DNA of 64,000 nucleotides from Pseudoxanthomonas sp. X-1 (GTDB lineage: Bacteria > Pseudomonadota > Gammaproteobacteria > Xanthomonadales > Xanthomonadaceae). A program made the position numbers and the translations under genes. The notes below the pieces were generated by a model. The model did no database searches, was not told where the DNA came from, and was given only the letters and a program-made list of their open reading frames with translations. How positions within the stretch are numbered: position 1 is the first letter of the stretch; each line of letters opens with the position of its first letter. Below are positions 21,985-31,268 of the stretch, in pieces. The stretch is taken from positions 1,834,001 through 1,898,000 of the forward strand of contig NZ_CP083376.1 of NCBI RefSeq assembly GCF_020042665.1. Direction: 5' to 3'.

Positions 21985-24395
21985 TGGCGGGTCTCCGGGG
22001 CGCAGGTCAGCGGACCGATGCGTGGGATCCGGGCAGGCGCGCCGTCGTCTGGATAATCGAAACTCACCACGCAGGCGCCCGATTCGGTATCGAGCCGCAG
22101 ACGGTTCTTGAGCTGCAGGTTGTCCAGGTAGGTCTCGCCGTCATGACCGACGATGGCGACCGGCTCCTCTGCGCCGGCCGGTGTCACCGTCGTGCCCACC
22201 GCGAGCGGCCTGCCGGCCGGATCGTGCAGGACCAGCGTGGCGGCGCGGACCTTGGCGATGGCGAAGGGCACCTTCAGGCCGGCGCCCGCGCGCGGGGTGA
22301 CCACGCGTTCCACCTCGTCCACGCGCAGGTCGGCGGGCAGGTCGAGGGTGTCGATCGATACCCGGTTGCGCTGCCAGGGTTGCAGCGGGGTGACCAGCAG
22401 CAGGCCGTCGTCGTTGGTCTGGCCGATCAGGCGGTTCTCCAGCCGTACCGGGATGTTCGGCCGCCCCGTGGAGACCACGCCGAAGGCGTTGTCGACCGAA
22501 CGCGCGGCCAGCACGCCGCCGCCCAGCCAGGCCAGGCTGCCACTGGCGCTGGCATAGCCGTAAGTGGTGCCGCCCTGGCTGGCCGCGCCCAGGCCGTAGC
22601 GGCCGACGTCGTTCTGCCAGCCCAGCTCGGCCAGACCGCCGGTGCCGCCGGTCCCGCTGCGCGCCTGCACGCGCCAGCCCAGCCCGTTGGGGCCGCCATC
22701 GCCGGGCACGGCCTTGGACGCCTCGACCACGTGCGTGTTGAGGTTGCCGTTGCGCTGGGTCGAGACCGAGGCCCGGCGCAGCCCGTCCAGCGCCAGCGAG
22801 GCCGACAGGTAGAGGCTGCGGTCGGAGGCGTCGTCCAGGTTCTGGTTGACCGACAGGTTGGCCGACCAGTCATCGCCGAAGGTCTGCGACCAGAACAGGC
22901 CTGCGTAGCGCAGGCTGGGTTGGTCTTCGTTGCGCAGCCGCACGTAGCTGGCGCTGAGCGAACCGAAGCGGGGCAGGGAGACGCCGAAGATCGCGTGGTC
23001 GCTGGCGCTGACCGGGATGCTGCCCTGCAGGCTGCCGATATCGCGATACCGGCCATGCGTGCGCTGGGTGCCGATGGCCAGGTTGAAGGTGCGGTTGTTC
23101 CAGGTGTGCTCGATGGCGGTCTGGCTGCCTTCCTCATCGCCCCGGCGGCTGCGCGCGTAGGAGGCCGAGAGCACTCCGGCGCCGCCCAGCTGCCACAGTC
23201 CGCCCGCGCCGGCGTTGCTGACGTTGCCGCCGTGCTCGGCGTGGCCCTCCACGGTGAAGCCATCGCTGACGCCGTAGCGGAATGTCCCGGTGCCCACCAG
23301 CGTGTTGCCGTAGCGGAACGAGCGCAGGCCATAGTCCTCGCGCAGCACGCCCACCCCCACGCCGCCTTCGGACAGGCCCTTGGCCAGCAGTTCCTGGGTG
23401 CCGTAGAAGGAGAAATCCAGCGTGCGCACCTGGCCGAAGGCATCGGTGACCACTACCTGCGCGCTGCCGCTGCCGTTGATGCCGGGCAGGGTGGAGAGCT
23501 GGAACGGCCCGGCGGCGACCTGGCCGCTGTACTGGCGCAGGCCATCGACATACAGCTCCACCTGCGAGGGCACCGCGGCGTCGCCGAGGAAGGCCGGCAA
23601 GGGCGTGGTCACGCGATACGGCTGCAGGCCGTAGTTGCGCCCGAGCTGGACGCCGGCCATGCGGATGGAGCGCGTCCAGTCCAGGGCGTCGCTGTAGAAG
23701 TCTCCCAGCCGCAGGGTCAATGCCCGGTCCGGCAGGTCCAGCTGCCAGTGGGTGTCCAGGCGTGTCGGCTCGATCCGCCAGCCGTGGGTGCCCTGGCCCT
23801 CGTAGAGGCGCATGACGGAGGTGGTGCTGAGCACGCCCTCGCCGACGCCGAAGGCGCGCAGTTCGACGGTGGCGGCCAGATTGGTCTGGTCGGCAGTGCG
23901 ATTGGCATACAGGTCGTAGTTGAGCAGCGCCCCCGGCGAGGAGGAGGCCTGCGGGGCGGCTTCCTGCTCGGGCGCGAGCACGGTGGTGTCCAGCTTCAGC
24001 GCGGACAGCGGCGCGTCGAAGAACAGGCGTTGGACGTCGGGCTCGTAGCGCACCGCGACGTCGGGCAGCGCGTCCAGGTCGAGCATCTCCTCGGGGGCGC
24101 GGCCGTCCAGTCGGAAGCCGATCGTGCGCAGGGTCTGCACGGACCCATGCAGGCGCCCGCGGCGCAGCTCGAAGCGCTCGATCTGGCCGGTGTCGCTCTG
24201 GTTGAGGCTCACCTGCAGGTACAGGACCTGGTCGTAGCGCGGATCGGCCATCGGTGCAGCGGGCGGTGAAGCAAGGTCGAAGGCCGCGACCGGCGGGGCG
24301 ATCAGGGCGGTCAGCAGCGCTGCCCGCGCCAGCGCGGGACACCAGCGTTCAGCGGGAGGGCGGCGCGAGCGGCAGCGGGCGCTTCTCTGCTTCAC
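21981..24395 (-). CDS. Outer membrane usher protein (CsuD/FimD family)
   Basis: The 804-residue usher forms the outer membrane pore that assembles pilin subunits. Family blocks include LYLQVSLNQSDTG near the N-terminus, GRNYGLQPYRVTTPLPAFLG, VELYVDGLRQYSGQVAAGPF and GINGSGSAQVVVTDAFGQ, and a C-terminal RVDEVERVVTPRAGAG. The start is the GTG at 24395, with AGGA 6 bases upstream; it lies inside the chaperone gene, a 47-base overlap that suggests coupled translation. A signal peptide ends near PPVAAFD. The frame is open further upstream only as an overlap shadow. Confidence 0.87.
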   Translation of the reverse strand: MKQRSARCRSRRPPAERWCPALARAALLTALIAPPVAAFDLASPPAAPMADPRYDQVLYLQVSLNQSDTGQIERFELRRGRLHGSVQTLRTIGFRLDGRAPEEMLDLDALPDVAVRYEPDVQRLFFDAPLSALKLDTTVLAPEQEAAPQASSSPGALLNYDLYANRTADQTNLAATVELRAFGVGEGVLSTTSVMRLYEGQGTHGWRIEPTRLDTHWQLDLPDRALTLRLGDFYSDALDWTRSIRMAGVQLGRNYGLQPYRVTTPLPAFLGDAAVPSQVELYVDGLRQYSGQVAAGPFQLSTLPGINGSGSAQVVVTDAFGQVRTLDFSFYGTQELLAKGLSEGGVGVGVLREDYGLRSFRYGNTLVGTGTFRYGVSDGFTVEGHAEHGGNVSNAGAGGLWQLGGAGVLSASYARSRRGDEEGSQTAIEHTWNNRTFNLAIGTQRTHGRYRDIGSLQGSIPVSASDHAIFGVSLPRFGSLSASYVRLRNEDQPSLRYAGLFWSQTFGDDWSANLSVNQNLDDASDRSLYLSASLALDGLRRASVSTQRNGNLNTHVVEASKAVPGDGGPNGLGWRVQARSGTGGTGGLAELGWQNDVGRYGLGAASQGGTTYGYASASGSLAWLGGGVLAARSVDNAFGVVSTGRPNIPVRLENRLIGQTNDDGLLLVTPLQPWQRNRVSIDTLDLPADLRVDEVERVVTPRAGAGLKVPFAIAKVRAATLVLHDPAGRPLAVGTTVTPAGAEEPVAIVGHDGETYLDNLQLKNRLRLDTESGACVVSFDYPDDGAPARIPRIGPLTCAPETRQ

Positions 24396-25104
24396 CGTTG
24401 ATCCTGGCTTTGAAATGCGCGCCGGCGTAGCGGCTGGCCGCGCCGGGGAGCGTCCAGCGCATCGCCTGACCCGGCAGCACGTAGCCCACCAGGCCCGGCA
24501 GCAGCACGGTGTCCGGCCCGGTCTCCCGGGCCATGACCAGGTCGGCCAGCTGCGCGTGGCCGGTGCCGGTGTTGCGCACCTCCAGCGCGCTGGCGCCATC
24601 GGCGGCGGTGACCAGGGTGGCGGCCAGGGTCGGCTTCGGCGCCGCATCGCTCGGCTGCACGAACACCGGCACCGAGTAGCGCAGCACCAGCTGCAGCCCC
24701 TGCCGCGCATTGCCGCTGGGCAACTCGTCGACGAGCACGCGGTAGCTCGCCTGACCGGCGACGGGCGAGCGGTCCGGGCGGATCAGCCGGACCAGCTGTC
24801 GTGCGCCCGGGGCGATGGTCTGCATCGGCGGGCTGGCGATCACCTCCTGGGTGGACTCCAGCGACTCAGCGCCGCCGGACTGGGTCCAGCGGAACACGCG
24901 CAGCTGGACATGGACCGGCTCGGCCCCGGTGTTGCTCAGCCACAGCGCATCGGCATTGCGTGCCGGGGTCAGGGTGATCGAGGTGGGAGAAACCTGCAGA
25001 CTCGTGGCAAAGGCCGTGTTGCCCAGCGTGATGATCAACGCTATCCAGGTCCATCTGATTAGCCCTATCCGATGTGTTGCACGCGCATCCTGGGGTTTCC
25101 CCAT
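24349..25104 (-). CDS. Periplasmic pilus chaperone (PapD-like, CsuC type)
   Basis: The 251-residue protein has a signal peptide (cleavage after TAFA, about residue 33) and an immunoglobulin-like PapD fold: SITLTPARNADALWLSNTGAEPVHVQLRV, IAPGARQLVRLIRP and a central RVLVDELP block. It would hold pilin subunits in the periplasm for the usher. It follows the major subunit by 9 bases. Confidence 0.87.
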   Translation of the reverse strand: MGKPQDARATHRIGLIRWTWIALIITLGNTAFATSLQVSPTSITLTPARNADALWLSNTGAEPVHVQLRVFRWTQSGGAESLESTQEVIASPPMQTIAPGARQLVRLIRPDRSPVAGQASYRVLVDELPSGNARQGLQLVLRYSVPVFVQPSDAAPKPTLAATLVTAADGASALEVRNTGTGHAQLADLVMARETGPDTVLLPGLVGYVLPGQAMRWTLPGAASRYAGAHFKARINGEAEKRPLPLAPPSR

Positions 25105-25113
25105 ATCGCTCCT

Positions 25114-25638
25114 TCAGTAGATGATCGTGGCGGTCACGGTGTCCTGATACGAACCGGTGGCGGGGTTGTTGGCCGCCAGGTTGTTGATCCGGCCGTAGAC
25201 CGGATACACCTGGTTGATGCCCAGGCCGGTGCCGGCCAGCGTGTTGGTGCCGGTCGTGGCGCCCCACACGGTAGTGCGGGTCAGGTCGGAGTAGAGCTGG
25301 TAGCCCACGTAGTTGTTGGTGGTGACGGTGGCGTCGGTGTGCTTCATCCGGCGCGTGGTCACATCCCCGGCCGTGGCGGCGTTGGAGCCGGCGTTGAGCG
25401 CGATGGCGTACGGGGTCAGCGGGGTGCAGCGGACGGTCAGGCTGCCGGTGTTGTCCACGTTGGCGGCCACCGTGGAGGCCTGGGTGCCGAAGTCCACGTC
25501 GGTCGCGGCGGCGGCGGTGATGGTGCAGGACTTGGTCACCACCAGCTTGACGTTGAACGTCGTGGTGTCGGCCGCGTGGGCGATGCCGCAGGCGGCCAGC
25601 AGAGCGACAGCGAGGGCATTGGAAAGCAGATGGCGCAT
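25114..25638 (-). CDS. Spore coat U domain protein, probable major pilin (CsuA/B-like)
   Basis: This 174-residue protein begins with a signal peptide (cleavage after IAHA) and carries one SCPU domain, with the Cys pair typical of these pilins (KSCTI and VRCTPL) and the C-terminal strand GSYQDTVTATIIY. Being first in the operon and single-domain, it is the likely shaft subunit. I start at ATG 25638 behind a GGGAGA site; a 13-residue upstream extension has no signal-peptide character. Confidence 0.83.
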   Translation of the reverse strand: MRHLLSNALAVALLAACGIAHAADTTTFNVKLVVTKSCTITAAAATDVDFGTQASTVAANVDNTGSLTVRCTPLTPYAIALNAGSNAATAGDVTTRRMKHTDATVTTNNYVGYQLYSDLTRTTVWGATTGTNTLAGTGLGINQVYPVYGRINNLAANNPATGSYQDTVTATIIY

Positions 25639-25969
25639 GGCGTCTCTCCCGGTCCTTGGGACCTCAATCACCGGCACCGTCGCCGGCTCAGGGTTGAAGA
25701 ATTGACTTAAGAACAGTGCTGCCCCGCGCTGGATACAAGGAAATATTCATGCAAATCTGAGACTTGCGTCATGGTAATTTCCGATTGTGGCCCGCTGCTA
25801 ACGGGCGCGCGCGCCTGGCGGCAGCGCATCCCTCGACCCGGGCACGCACGGCCGCGGGTGCTTGAGCGCCGGGTGGACGAGGGCTTCGCCTCACCGCGGC
25901 AGGGCGCCGCATCCCCGCAGTACGTGACCTGGCCGTTCAGATGGGGGCGCAATCGGCGATAATGGCGAC
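25639..25969. other. Divergent region between the pilus locus and map
   Basis: Within 331 bases the part nearest the pilus operon (about 25690-25790) is noticeably AT-richer than the surroundings (attgacttaag, aaatattcatgcaaat), as expected for a regulated promoter. I cannot assign boxes with confidence. The part nearest map is GC-rich and ends in a -10-like gataat. No gene is visible. Confidence 0.5.
25958..25963 (+). promoter_or_regulatory. -10 box immediately upstream of map
   Basis: gataat ends 6 bases before the A of the map ATG, so transcription would start at or within a base of the start codon and the mRNA would be leaderless. No Shine-Dalgarno sequence and no good -35 are visible. 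Confidence 0.45.
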
Positions 25970-26746
25970 ATGAGCATCCAACTGAAATCCGCCGCCGACC
26001 TGGAGAAGATGCGCGTGGCCGGCCGCCTGGCCGCCGAAGTGCTGCAGGTGGTCACCCCGCACGTGAAGCCGGGCGTGACCACCGCCGAACTGGACCGCAT
26101 CTGCCACGATCACATCGTCCACGTGCAGGGCGCGATCCCGGCCAATGTCGGCTATCGCGGCTTCCCGGCCACGGTGTGCACCTCGGTCAACAACGTGATC
26201 TGCCACGGCATTCCCAGCGAGGGCAAGGTCCTCAAGGACGGCGACATCGTCAACATCGACGTAACCGTCATCAAGGATGGCTGGCACGGCGACACCAGCC
26301 GCATGTACTACGTCGGCACCCCGTCGGTGATGGCCAGGCGCCTGGTCGAGACCACCCGCGAGGCGATGTTCCGCGGCATCCGCGCGGTCAAGCCGGGCGC
26401 GACGCTGGGCGATGTGGGCCACGCCATCCAGCAGTACGCCGAAGCCGAGCGCTTCAGCGTGGTGCGCGAGTACTGCGGCCATGGCATCGGGCAGGTCTAC
26501 CACGACGAGCCGCAGGTGCTGCACTACGGTCGCCCCGGCGATGGCGTGGTGCTCAAGCCCGGCATGACCTTCACCATCGAGCCGATGATCAACGAGGGCA
26601 CGCGCTACACCAAGACCCTGCCGGATGGCTGGACCGTGGTGACCAAGGACCGCAAGCTCTCGGCGCAGTGGGAGCACACCGTGGCGGTGACGGAGGACGG
26701 CGTGGAGATCCTCACCCGCCTGCCGGGCGACGACAACGACCTGTGA
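25970..26746 (+). CDS. map: Methionine aminopeptidase, type I
   Basis: The 258-residue enzyme removes N-terminal Met from nascent proteins using two metal ions. Metal-ligand blocks are visible: IDVTVIKDGWHGDTSRMYYVG (two Asp), CGHGIGQVYHDEP (His), FTIEPMI (Glu) and QWEHTVAVTEDG (Glu). The length is standard. The stop overlaps the glnD GTG start (GTGA), tying the two genes together. Confidence 0.96.
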   Translation: MSIQLKSAADLEKMRVAGRLAAEVLQVVTPHVKPGVTTAELDRICHDHIVHVQGAIPANVGYRGFPATVCTSVNNVICHGIPSEGKVLKDGDIVNIDVTVIKDGWHGDTSRMYYVGTPSVMARRLVETTREAMFRGIRAVKPGATLGDVGHAIQQYAEAERFSVVREYCGHGIGQVYHDEPQVLHYGRPGDGVVLKPGMTFTIEPMINEGTRYTKTLPDGWTVVTKDRKLSAQWEHTVAVTEDGVEILTRLPGDDNDL

Positions 26747-29370
26747 CCGCGCCGCCGGTCGCCAGCGGGGGCGTGCGCGCGTCGGCGCCGGCCGATCCAT
26801 CCGGCGACGGCGCCTGGTCGCAGCAGGCGCGTGCCGCGCTGGCGGCCACCGACGAGAAGCTGGCGCGCCGCTACGAGGATCTTGACCGCATCGATCATGT
26901 GCTGGCGCTGCGCGCGCGCGCGGTCGACCACCTGCTGCGCGAGGCCTGGCGGCGCTGCCTGCCGGCCGACAGCGGGCTGTCGCTGTTCGCGGTCGGCGGC
27001 TACGGACGCGGCGAACTGTTCCCGCAGTCGGATGTGGACGTCCTGATCCTGGGCGAACCGGAGGCCCAGCAGCAGCACCACGACGCGCTCGCCCGCTGCC
27101 TGGCGCTGGTCTGGGACACCGGGCTGAAGCTCAGCCACGCGGTGCGATCGCCGGCGCAGTGCAGCGAGGCGGCGCAGGACCAGACCGTGGCCACCGCGCT
27201 GATCGAGGCGCGCCCGCTGCTCGCCGACGAGGTCGCGCGCAAGGCCCTGGCCGAGGCGGTCTCGCCGCGGCAGGTGTGGCCGCCGCGCGAGTTCTTCGAG
27301 GTCAAGCGCGAGGAGATGGCGCGGCGCCATGCGCGCTTCGGCGACACCTCGGACAACCTGGAGCCGGACATCAAGGACGGCCCGGGCGGCCTGCGCGATC
27401 TGCACACGCTGGGCTGGATGGCGCTGCGCACCTTCGGCGTGCGCGACCTGGAAGCGCTGGTCGGCATGGACCAGCTGGGCCCCGACGAGGCCGCCGCCCT
27501 GGCGCGCGAGCGCCGCGTCCTGGGCCGGCTGCGCTATGGGCTGCACTTGGTCGCCGGCCGGCCCGAGGAGCGCCTGCGCTTCGACTACCAGAAGACGCTG
27601 GCCACGCGCCTGGGCTACCAGGACGCGCCCGGCAGCCTGGGCGTGGAGCAGATGATGCAGGCCTTCTACCGCAGCGCGGCGATCGTGCGGCGGATCGGCG
27701 ATCGCCTGCTGCAGCGCTTCGAGGAACAGTTCGAAGGCGAGGGCACGCCGCAGGTGCTGGACGCGGACTTCGAGCTGCACCGCAATTACCTGGCCGCGCG
27801 CGATCCGCACTGGCCGGCCGATGTCGGCGCGGTCTTCGCGCTGTTCGCGGCCTGGGCCGCGCAGCCGCAGATCCGTGGCCTGCATTCGCAGACCGCCCGC
27901 GCGCTGGCCAAGGCGCTGCCCACGTTGCCGCCCTACGGGCAGGCCAGCGCCGAGCAGCGCGCGCGGTTCATGGCGTTGATGCGCGGCCCGCGCGCGGTCG
28001 ACACGCTGGCGCGCATGGCCCGGCTGGGCGTGCTGGGGCAGTGGCTGCCGGCCTTCGCCCAGGTGTCCGGGCGCATGCAGTTCGACCTGTTCCATGTGTA
28101 TACGGTCGATCAGCACACGCTGATGGTGCTGCGCAACCTGGCCGCGTTCGCCAATGGCCGCGCCGACGAGCGTTTCTCCATCGCCCACGAGGTCTGGCCG
28201 CGCCTGCGCAAGCCCGAGCTGCTGCTGCTGGCGGGGCTGTTCCACGACATCGCCAAGGGCCGCGGCGGTGATCATTCCGAGCTGGGCTCGACCGACGCGC
28301 TCGCGTTCTGCCAGGCGCACGGACTCAGCGCCGCCGACACCGCGCTGGTGGCCTGGCTGGTCGAGCAGCACCTGCGCATGTCGGTGACCGCGCAGAAGCA
28401 GGACATCGCCGATCCGGAGGTGATCCACCGCTTCGCCACGCTGGTGGGCGACCGCGAGCACCTGGACTACCTGTACCTGCTGACCTGCGCCGACATCGCC
28501 GGCACCAGCCCCAAGCTGTGGAACGCGTGGAAGGACCGGCTGCTGGCCGACCTGTACTTCGCCACGCGCCGCGTCCTGCGCGAGGGCCTGGAACAGCCGA
28601 TGGCCGTCAGCCAGCGCGTGGACGAGGGGCGCGAGGCCACGCGCGCGCTGCTGCTGGCCCAGGGCTTCGACGCCGACACCATCGCGCGCCAGTTCGCCGA
28701 GATGCCCGATGAGAGCTTCATGCGCTTCCGCCCCGAGCAGCTGGCCTGGCAGGCGGCGGCGCTGGTGGACGTGCGCCACGGCCAGACGCTGGTACAGGTG
28801 CGCCTGATCGACGACAACGCGCGGGCGATGGAGGTGTTCGTCCACTCGCCCGATCGCGACGGCCTGTTCGCCGCGATCCTGGTCACGCTGGACAAGCAGG
28901 GCTTCGCCATCCACCAGGCGCGCGTGCTGGTCGGGCCGCACGGCACGGTGTTCGACACCTTCGAAGTGCTGCCGGCCGATACCTACGCCAGCGACGATCC
29001 GGAACACCTGGCCGACGCGCTGCGCGGCGCCCTGGCCGGCCCGTTGGACCAGGTGCGCGCGGCCCGGCGCACCGTGCCGCGGCAGCTGCGCCATTTCCGC
29101 TTCCCGCCGCGCCTGGAGTTCGGCGCCACGCGCGATGGCCGCTACACCGTGCTGGACCTGGTCGCGCCCGACCGGCCTGGCCTGCTGGCCCAGGTCGCGC
29201 AGGTGCTGCGCGGCCAGCACCTGCGCGTGCACGATGCGCGCATCGCCACCTTCGGCGAGCGCGCCGAGGACCTGTTCCAGCTCAGTGACGAGGGCGACCA
29301 GCCGTTGACCGGCGACGAGTGCGAATCGCTGCGCCGGGCCCTGGCCGCCTGCCTGGAAGCGGCCGCCTGA
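26743..29370 (+). CDS. glnD: Bifunctional uridylyltransferase/uridylyl-removing enzyme GlnD
   Basis: The 875-residue nitrogen sensor adds UMP to, or removes it from, PII proteins according to glutamine level. In order: a nucleotidyltransferase domain (GGYGRGELFPQSDVD from residue 85, with S96-D97-V98-D99), the GlnD linker (NLEPDIKDGPGGLRDLHTL), an HD domain for UMP removal (H501-D502 in FHDIAKGRGGDHSELG), and two C-terminal ACT domains (about 680-760 and 798-870) that bind glutamine. The start is GTG 26743, overlapping the map stop. Confidence 0.95.
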   Translation: MTAPPVASGGVRASAPADPSGDGAWSQQARAALAATDEKLARRYEDLDRIDHVLALRARAVDHLLREAWRRCLPADSGLSLFAVGGYGRGELFPQSDVDVLILGEPEAQQQHHDALARCLALVWDTGLKLSHAVRSPAQCSEAAQDQTVATALIEARPLLADEVARKALAEAVSPRQVWPPREFFEVKREEMARRHARFGDTSDNLEPDIKDGPGGLRDLHTLGWMALRTFGVRDLEALVGMDQLGPDEAAALARERRVLGRLRYGLHLVAGRPEERLRFDYQKTLATRLGYQDAPGSLGVEQMMQAFYRSAAIVRRIGDRLLQRFEEQFEGEGTPQVLDADFELHRNYLAARDPHWPADVGAVFALFAAWAAQPQIRGLHSQTARALAKALPTLPPYGQASAEQRARFMALMRGPRAVDTLARMARLGVLGQWLPAFAQVSGRMQFDLFHVYTVDQHTLMVLRNLAAFANGRADERFSIAHEVWPRLRKPELLLLAGLFHDIAKGRGGDHSELGSTDALAFCQAHGLSAADTALVAWLVEQHLRMSVTAQKQDIADPEVIHRFATLVGDREHLDYLYLLTCADIAGTSPKLWNAWKDRLLADLYFATRRVLREGLEQPMAVSQRVDEGREATRALLLAQGFDADTIARQFAEMPDESFMRFRPEQLAWQAAALVDVRHGQTLVQVRLIDDNARAMEVFVHSPDRDGLFAAILVTLDKQGFAIHQARVLVGPHGTVFDTFEVLPADTYASDDPEHLADALRGALAGPLDQVRAARRTVPRQLRHFRFPPRLEFGATRDGRYTVLDLVAPDRPGLLAQVAQVLRGQHLRVHDARIATFGERAEDLFQLSDEGDQPLTGDECESLRRALAACLEAAA

Positions 29371-29406
29371 TCCTTTCTCCCCCTGTTTGCAGGAACCCCA
29401 CGCCCC

Positions 29407-30252
29407 ATGTCCGCAGTCGATCTCGAAACCCTCAAGTCCACCCTGGAAGACGCGTTCGCGCGCCGCGCCGAACTCACCGCCGACGAGATCCAGGCTCAGG
29501 TGCGCCCGGCCGTCTACGCGGCCATCGACGGCCTGGAATCCGGCGCCCTGCGCGTGGCGCAGCCGCTGGCCGAGGGCGGCTGGCAGGTCAACGAGTGGCT
29601 GAAGAAGGCGGTGCTGCTGTACTTCCGCGTCAACGACATGCGCGTGATCGAGGCCGAGCCGGCGCCGTTCTGGGACAAGGTCGAGGCGCGCTTCGCCGGC
29701 TACGACGCGGCGCAGTTCAAGGCCGGCGGCGTGCGCGTGGTGCCCGGCGCGGTGGCGCGGCGCGGCACCTACTTCGGCAAGGACGTGGTGCTGATGCCCA
29801 GCTTCACCAACATCGGCGCCTACGTGGGCGAGGGCACGATGGTGGATACCTGGGCCACGGTGGGCTCCTGCGCGCAGATCGGCAGGCACTGCCATCTGTC
29901 CGGCGGCGCCGGCATCGGCGGCGTGCTCGAGCCGCTGCAGGCCTCGCCGACCATCATCGAGGACCACTGCTTCATCGGCGCCCGTGCCGAGGTGGTCGAA
30001 GGCGTGGTGGTCGGCCACCACAGCGTGATCGGCATGGGCGTGTTCCTCAGCCAGTCCACCCGCATCTACAACCGCGCCACCGGCGAGGTGAGCTACGGCT
30101 ACGTGCCGCCGGGCAGCGTGGTGGTCTCCGGTGCGCTGCCGGCCAAGGACGGCACGCACTCGCTGTACGCGGCGGTGATCGTCAAGCAGGTCGACGAGAA
30201 GACCCGCGCCAAGACCAGCGTCAACGACCTGCTGCGCGGACTGGCGGACTGA
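29407..30252 (+). CDS. dapD: Tetrahydrodipicolinate N-succinyltransferase
   Basis: This 281-residue enzyme transfers succinyl from succinyl-CoA to tetrahydrodipicolinate, the first step of the succinylase branch to lysine and diaminopimelate. The left-handed beta-helix is evident ([55 protein letters not shown]). The N-terminal segment [16 protein letters not shown] is conserved. It precedes yffB and dapE by about 2 kb, with two unrelated genes between. Confidence 0.95.
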   Translation: MSAVDLETLKSTLEDAFARRAELTADEIQAQVRPAVYAAIDGLESGALRVAQPLAEGGWQVNEWLKKAVLLYFRVNDMRVIEAEPAPFWDKVEARFAGYDAAQFKAGGVRVVPGAVARRGTYFGKDVVLMPSFTNIGAYVGEGTMVDTWATVGSCAQIGRHCHLSGGAGIGGVLEPLQASPTIIEDHCFIGARAEVVEGVVVGHHSVIGMGVFLSQSTRIYNRATGEVSYGYVPPGSVVVSGALPAKDGTHSLYAAVIVKQVDEKTRAKTSVNDLLRGLAD

Positions 30253-30410
30253 ACGCCGCGGCGCCTGACCTGGCGCAGGCCGCGGCATACCGGCACCCGT
30301 CCGCCGCCTGGTACGGGCGCGCGCTGCCGCGTCTCCTGCACGCGCCGGCTTGGACCGGCTGGCGGCGTGCGCTGACGCGCCGCTGGCCGCTGCCGGCGCT
30401 GGTCAGCGAC

Positions 30411-31118
30411 GTGCGCGAGGTGATCTACCTGAGCTGGTGGATCGATGTGCGCGCCGCGCCACCGGCGCCGCCCGGGCACGCCTATGTCGTCCATCAGGGG
30501 CGCACGCCTTACACCATCCTCAGCTATCGCCACGGCCATTTCGGGCCCGCGCTGGCCGGACCGCTGCGCACGCTGCTGCCCTCGCCGCTGCAGAGCAACT
30601 GGCGCTGGTACCTGCGCCGCGAAGGCGACCCGGCGGCGACGCCGGTGGTGCTGTTCGATCGCAACACGATGGACCACATCGCCTACGTCGCCGGTGCGCG
30701 CGCCTGGAGTGATGCCATGCAGCCGCACCTGGCCGCCCGCTTCGTCCATGCGCTGCAGGCCGATGGCGGCGGCAGCACACGGATCGATCCGGGGCAGGGC
30801 AGCGCCCCGGCGTTGCGGATGCAATGGCGGCCCGCCGATCACTGGGACGATGCCCCGTGGCAGCCGGCGTTCGGCACGCGCGAGGCGCTGCTGCGGTTTC
30901 TCACCTGCCAGGACGAGGCGATCGCCCGCACCTGCGACGGGCGCTGGGCCAGGACCCGCATCGTGCTGCCGGTGGATCCGGCTTCGCTGCAACCGCTGCG
31001 GCTGACCGGCACGCTGGCGTGCCCGCGGCTGCAGGACCTGGGCGTCAGGCTGGAGGAGGGGCTGGCGTTTCGGCTGCCGCGCGTGGCGTTCCGCGTGGTG
31101 TCCGAACGCCTGCTTTGA
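30411..31118 (+). CDS. Conserved hypothetical protein, perhaps DUF2071-like
   Basis: At least 235 residues. Blocks such as VREVIYLSWWIDV, ILSYRHGHFGP and LPSPLQSNWRWYLR resemble YqjF/DUF2071 proteins (acetoacetate-decarboxylase-like fold), but I am unsure. The first usual start is GTG 30411. The 54 codons before it also look protein-coding (WYGRALPRLLHAPAWTGWRR), back to a CTG at 30249 that overlaps the dapD stop, so the true start may be non-canonical. Function is unknown. Confidence 0.6.
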   Translation: MREVIYLSWWIDVRAAPPAPPGHAYVVHQGRTPYTILSYRHGHFGPALAGPLRTLLPSPLQSNWRWYLRREGDPAATPVVLFDRNTMDHIAYVAGARAWSDAMQPHLAARFVHALQADGGGSTRIDPGQGSAPALRMQWRPADHWDDAPWQPAFGTREALLRFLTCQDEAIARTCDGRWARTRIVLPVDPASLQPLRLTGTLACPRLQDLGVRLEEGLAFRLPRVAFRVVSERLL

Positions 31119-31268
31119 GCCCGCGCGGCCGGGCTTTGCCTCGCTGTGAGGCTGCTGAAGGATAACGCCAGGCCTGTCCGGGCGCCGGTGCGCGTTTGAC
31201 TTTGGTCTTGTTTTGGATCGATCCAGTCGCGCCTAGACTCGGCTGTTCTATCGCGGCGGGAGCGGGGC

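Noticed and set aside
25707..25952. 81-codon minus-strand frame between the pilus locus and map
   Set aside because: Arg/Ser-rich, no motif, no ribosome site, and it lies in the expected promoter region.
26605..30288. 1,227-codon minus-strand frame opposite glnD and dapD
   Set aside because: Same antisense artefact: it crosses two well-supported genes and shows no domain.
31196..31239. ttgact and tagact upstream of the GH43 gene as a promoter
   Set aside because: The boxes are 32 bases apart, far outside sigma-70 spacing.
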